A stretch of DNA of 11,575 nucleotides from the NCBI GenBank assembly GCA_016789205.1, contig JAEURF010000027.1:1-11575 (forward strand). The letters run 5' to 3'. A program made the translations under genes and the position numbers. Below the pieces are notes generated by a model. It had not been told where the DNA came from, searched no databases, and saw only the letters and a list, made by a program, of their open reading frames with translations. The stretch's first letter is position 1; every line of letters starts with the position of its first letter. This document shows, piece after piece, positions 9,059 through 11,575 of the stretch. Origin of the DNA: Anaerolineales bacterium. Its GTDB lineage: Bacteria > Chloroflexota > Anaerolineae > Anaerolineales > Villigracilaceae.

Positions 9059-9063
9059 CGAGA

Positions 9064-10242
9064 ATGTCACAACCCAAAATCTTAATTGTTGACGATGAAC
9101 CGTTCAATGTGAATTATCTTGAACAAGAACTTGAAGATTTAAATTATGAAACCATCACAGCCGTCAACGGAAAAGAAGCGCTTGAAAAAATCGAGAGTGA
9201 AGCACCTGATTTAGTCCTGCTCGATATTATGATGCCCATCATGGATGGCTTCACGGTATTGGAAAAAGCAAAAGCAAATCCAGTTATCCGTGACATTCCC
9301 ATCATTATTATCTCCGCCAACAACGATTTACAAAGTGTGGTTAAAGGAATCAAATTAGGCGCTGAAGATTATCTGCCCAAACCCTTTGAGCCAACATTGT
9401 TACAAGCACGCATTCAATCTAGTTTAGAAAAAAAACACTTACGCGATTTGCAAGATTTATATCTCAAAAGCCTTGAAAAAGAATTAAATATCGCCAGAGA
9501 TATTCAAAAAGAATTTTTACCTAAGGAGTTGCCAAGAGTAGCAGGCTGGGAAATCGCATCCTATTTCAAAGCCGCTAAAGAAGTGGCTGGTGATTTTTAT
9601 GATGCTTTCATATTACCGGATGGCAGTCTGACATTTTTAGTTGCCGATGTGTGCGGAAAAGGAATCGGCGCGGCATTGTTTATGACTCTCTTCCGTAGTT
9701 TGATTCGCGCCGCCTCCACAACGGACCAGTTTTCAAATCAACAAGACTTGAAACAATTTACCCACGCACAACGCCTGCTCCATGCGGTTTCATTGACAAA
9801 CAATTATGTCACAACCACTCATGCAGAAGCCTATATGTTTGCCACAATTTTTATCGGCATATTAGACACGAAAAACGGTAATCTTACCTATATTAACGGT
9901 GGCAATGAACCTGCTTTGGTTATCGGCAAAAATGGACAGGTGCGTACCGAATTACCGCGTACGGGTCCTGCAATCGGTGTAATTCCAAGGACAATTTTTG
10001 AAGCCAAACAGATTATGCTTGCTGATGATGATATGTTAGTTGCGTTTACAGATGGGATTCCAGATACGTTAAATATCAATAGAGAATTTTTTGGAAGAGA
10101 AAGAATGCTAAAACTGATTGCAAAGCATAAGGCAACCCCAACAGAACTAGTAAACAAATTTGAAACAAGTCTTCAAGAATTTATCGGCTCAGCAGACCAA
10201 TTTGATGATATTACTGTCCTAGCGATAAAGAAAGCCATATAA
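9064..10242 (+). CDS. Response regulator with PP2C-type (RsbU/SpoIIE) serine/threonine phosphatase output
   Basis: A 392-residue protein. The N-terminal receiver (about 4-120) has D10-D11, phosphoacceptor D54 in LLDIMMPIMDG, and Lys in YLPKPFEP. A coiled coil (about 120-150) leads to a SpoIIE-type PP2C phosphatase (about 150-392). The four expected metal-binding aspartates are visible: D177 in EVAGDFYD, D195 in VADVCGKG, D330 in FTDGIPD, and the D381/D382 pair in FDDIT. INGGNEPALV and GPAIGV are also typical. Homologues dephosphorylate a Ser/Thr on STAS anti-anti-sigma proteins, releasing a sigma factor, when the receiver is phosphorylated. No STAS or anti-sigma gene is present here, so the target is unknown. 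It starts 17 bases after the single-domain receiver gene and ends 2 bases before the dioxygenase gene. Confidence 0.94.
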   Translation: MSQPKILIVDDEPFNVNYLEQELEDLNYETITAVNGKEALEKIESEAPDLVLLDIMMPIMDGFTVLEKAKANPVIRDIPIIIISANNDLQSVVKGIKLGAEDYLPKPFEPTLLQARIQSSLEKKHLRDLQDLYLKSLEKELNIARDIQKEFLPKELPRVAGWEIASYFKAAKEVAGDFYDAFILPDGSLTFLVADVCGKGIGAALFMTLFRSLIRAASTTDQFSNQQDLKQFTHAQRLLHAVSLTNNYVTTTHAEAYMFATIFIGILDTKNGNLTYINGGNEPALVIGKNGQVRTELPRTGPAIGVIPRTIFEAKQIMLADDDMLVAFTDGIPDTLNINREFFGRERMLKLIAKHKATPTELVNKFETSLQEFIGSADQFDDITVLAIKKAI

Positions 10243-10244
10243 AA

Positions 10245-11291
10245 ATGACAAAACAAGATTCAAATTCTTTATATTACTCCGATTATCTCGAACTCGATAA
10301 GATTCTCAAAAGCCAAAACCCTAAAAGTTCAGGTGCGACAGATGAAATGTTATTTATTATCATTCATCAAACGTATGAATTATGGTTTAAACAAATCATT
10401 TATGAATTAGATTTAGTGCGAGATATTTTCTCGAAAGACAGTGTCAATGACAATGCGGGAGAAATGAGTATTGCGGTTCATAAATTAAAACGGGTGGTCA
10501 AAATTTTTGAGGTATTGACTCAGCAAGTCAGCATTTTAGAGACAATGACTTCAATGGACTTTTTAGAATTTAGAAATTTATTACAACCATCCTCTGGGTT
10601 TCAAAGTTTACAATTTCGCATTATTGAAGCCAAACTCGGTTTGAAAATGGAAGACCGTTACAAGGCTGAATACTACAAAAGTATTCGTCAAGGTGGATTC
10701 AATGCCGAGGATTATGAAACAATTACAAACGTTGAAAAAGAAGCGACTTTGAAAGAGTTAATTGTCAAGTGGGCAGAACGGACTCCCTTCTTCGATGAGT
10801 CGCTTTGGAAGGAATATCAAAGTTTGTATCCCGTTGAAAATGGCATCCAGAAATTTTGGAGTGATTACAAACAGATTTATGCAAACAGCTTATCGAATGT
10901 TGAGCAAAAACAAGTGGAAGCGTTAGAAAAAGTTTTTTATCAAGATGGCTCTGGTGATTTTTCAATGAATGCCATGCGCGCCGTTTTGTTTATTATGATG
11001 TATCGCAACTTACCAATTTTTCATCTGCCTTTTGATTTGTTGACGACGTTGATTGATATTGATGAATTGCTTTCACGATGGCGTTACAGACACATGTTGA
11101 TGACGCGCCGAATGATTGGGATGCGCGTTGGCACAGGTGGCACAAGTGGCGCAGGATATTTGGAAGGCGCGTTAAGGCAACACTATATTTTCAAAGAATT
11201 AAATGAAGTAACGACATTTTTAATTGAAAGAAGTAAATTACCTGATTTGCCAAATGCTGTAAAAGAGAAGATGAGTTTTAATACCAAGTAA
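10245..11291 (+). CDS. kynA: Tryptophan 2,3-dioxygenase
   Basis: A 348-residue heme enzyme that opens the indole ring of L-tryptophan with O2 to give N-formylkynurenine, the first step of the kynurenine pathway. Family signatures: HQTYELWFKQI with distal-side H41; SSGFQSLQFR, the substrate-binding helix; and RYRHMLMTRRMIG with the probable proximal heme ligand H283, followed by GTGGTSGAGYL with T297 of the GTGG turn. It is longer than the roughly 280-300 residue bacterial enzymes; the extra length is a helical region (about 165-225) containing VKWAERTP, reminiscent of animal TDOs. The start lies 2 bases after the phosphatase stop codon and lacks a good Shine-Dalgarno sequence, so translation is probably coupled to the upstream gene. 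No formamidase or kynureninase gene is in the window. It is the last gene before a strong terminator. Confidence 0.95.
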   Translation: MTKQDSNSLYYSDYLELDKILKSQNPKSSGATDEMLFIIIHQTYELWFKQIIYELDLVRDIFSKDSVNDNAGEMSIAVHKLKRVVKIFEVLTQQVSILETMTSMDFLEFRNLLQPSSGFQSLQFRIIEAKLGLKMEDRYKAEYYKSIRQGGFNAEDYETITNVEKEATLKELIVKWAERTPFFDESLWKEYQSLYPVENGIQKFWSDYKQIYANSLSNVEQKQVEALEKVFYQDGSGDFSMNAMRAVLFIMMYRNLPIFHLPFDLLTTLIDIDELLSRWRYRHMLMTRRMIGMRVGTGGTSGAGYLEGALRQHYIFKELNEVTTFLIERSKLPDLPNAVKEKMSFNTK

Positions 11292-11327
11292 AGTGACGGT
11301 CACCTCGAAGGTGACCGTCACTTTTTT
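11291..11327 (+). terminator. Intrinsic terminator closing the operon
   Basis: A perfect 14-base inverted repeat (11291-11304 with 11310-11323, loop TCGAA; the stem can close one more pair) is followed by six T (11322-11327). The first base of the left arm is the last base of the dioxygenase stop codon. There is no comparable T-run on the other side, so it should act mainly on the + strand. Each arm is itself a near palindrome (GTGAC-N-GTCAC). Confidence 0.93.
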
Positions 11328-11354
11328 AACTCAAAAATAGGCGGTAAATCACCC

Positions 11355-11383
11355 TTGACTTAAAGTAAAGTTTACTTTACAAT
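11355..11383 (+). promoter_or_regulatory. Sigma-70-type promoter of the small membrane protein gene
   Basis: A -35 box TTGACT (11355-11360) and a -10 box TACAAT (11378-11383) are separated by exactly 17 bases, each box one mismatch from the bacterial housekeeping consensus. Transcription would start near 11390, about 29 bases before the ATG at 11419. It lies just downstream of the terminator, so it begins an independent unit. Confidence 0.82.
11361..11379. promoter_or_regulatory. Palindromic operator filling the promoter spacer
   Basis: TAAAGTAAA-G-TTTACTTTA is a perfect 9-base inverted repeat around one central base. It occupies the spacer and touches the -10 box, where a bound dimeric repressor would block RNA polymerase. 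A further copy of the half-site, ACTTTAC, occurs at 11400-11406 beside the ribosome binding site (also at 11374-11380 within the palindrome). A second inverted repeat, CCTTGACTT (11353-11361) with AAGTCAAGG (11389-11397), flanks the whole promoter core. The regulator is not in the window. The operator role is inferred from position and symmetry. Confidence 0.65.
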
Positions 11384-11418
11384 CTCAAAAGTCAAGGAAA
11401 CTTTACAGGAGAAAATTT

Positions 11419-11575
11419 ATGAAAAAAGAAAATGCAGGCGCACGTTTCGCAGTTGGGTTAGCGATTGGCATCGCAATTGGTGCGGCACTCGACAATCTCG
11501 CCATTGGTATGGCAATTGGTGGTGCCTTAGGAATGGCGTTTGGTTCTATTAAAACAGATGAAAAAAATGACGATG
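11419..11575 (+). CDS. Small glycine-zipper membrane protein, 3' end cut by window edge
   Basis: The first 52 codons are visible, with no stop before the window ends. AGGAG (11407-11411) lies 7 bases before the ATG. A short charged start (MKKENAGARF) is followed by a hydrophobic stretch (about 11-43) rich in Gly and Ala, with small residues spaced at four (G13, G17, G21 and again G30, G34, G38, G42) and broken by D25-N26. A charged tail (KTDEKNDD) follows. This pattern suggests one long or two short membrane helices that pack by glycine zippers. I do not recognise a specific family and assign no function. It has its own promoter and operator, separate from the signalling operon. Confidence 0.75.
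   Translation, partial: MKKENAGARFAVGLAIGIAIGAALDNLAIGMAIGGALGMAFGSIKTDEKNDD

Noticed and set aside
9052..9063. TTG start adding four residues to the receiver-phosphatase
   Set aside because: The GGAGG needed for initiation lies inside this extension and fits the ATG at 9064; the receiver fold also begins just after that ATG.
1..11575. CRISPR array, tRNA or rRNA
   Set aside because: The only regular repeats are in-frame GAF linkers about 530 bases apart; no short repeat-spacer pattern and no cloverleaf or rRNA-like stretch was seen, and intergenic space is almost absent.

Overview
The window looks like a stretch of a moderately AT-rich bacterial chromosome, most likely from the phylum Chloroflexota (class Anaerolineae or a relative). 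This assignment is an inference from the style of the signalling proteins: long GAF arrays joined by near-identical helical linkers, a Lys-rich N-terminus, and kinase cores of the type SHELRTPLNAIIGFTRIVRR. There is no rRNA or other taxonomic marker here.

Layout: six genes lie head to tail on the + strand from 33 to 11291, separated by only 2 to 32 bases, with no terminator or convincing promoter between them. They look like one transcription unit whose 5' end lies at or beyond the left edge. In order they encode (1) a 1606-residue soluble hybrid histidine kinase with six GAF domains and two C-terminal receivers, (2) an FAD-dependent oxidoreductase of the VAO / aldonolactone oxidase type, (3) a second histidine kinase with an uncommon N-terminal sensor domain, a membrane hairpin and one GAF domain, (4) a single-domain receiver, (5) a receiver fused to a PP2C-type (RsbU/SpoIIE) serine phosphatase, and (6) a tryptophan 2,3-dioxygenase. 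A strong intrinsic terminator directly follows the dioxygenase stop codon.

After the terminator a separate unit begins. It has a near-consensus sigma-70 promoter (TTGACT, 17-base spacer, TACAAT) whose spacer is almost filled by a 19-base palindrome, a likely repressor operator. This promoter drives a small glycine-zipper membrane protein that runs off the right end.

How the genes may work together (inference): the two kinases share a closely related catalytic core and could feed phosphate to the same receivers: two on the first kinase, the stand-alone receiver, and the receiver on the phosphatase. The most obvious output is serine/threonine dephosphorylation, typically of a STAS anti-anti-sigma factor in a partner-switching pathway, but no STAS or anti-sigma gene lies in the window. 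The notable point is that two redox enzymes, one flavin-dependent and one a heme tryptophan dioxygenase, are embedded in this signalling operon. Whether they make or remove a signal sensed by the kinases cannot be settled from the sequence.
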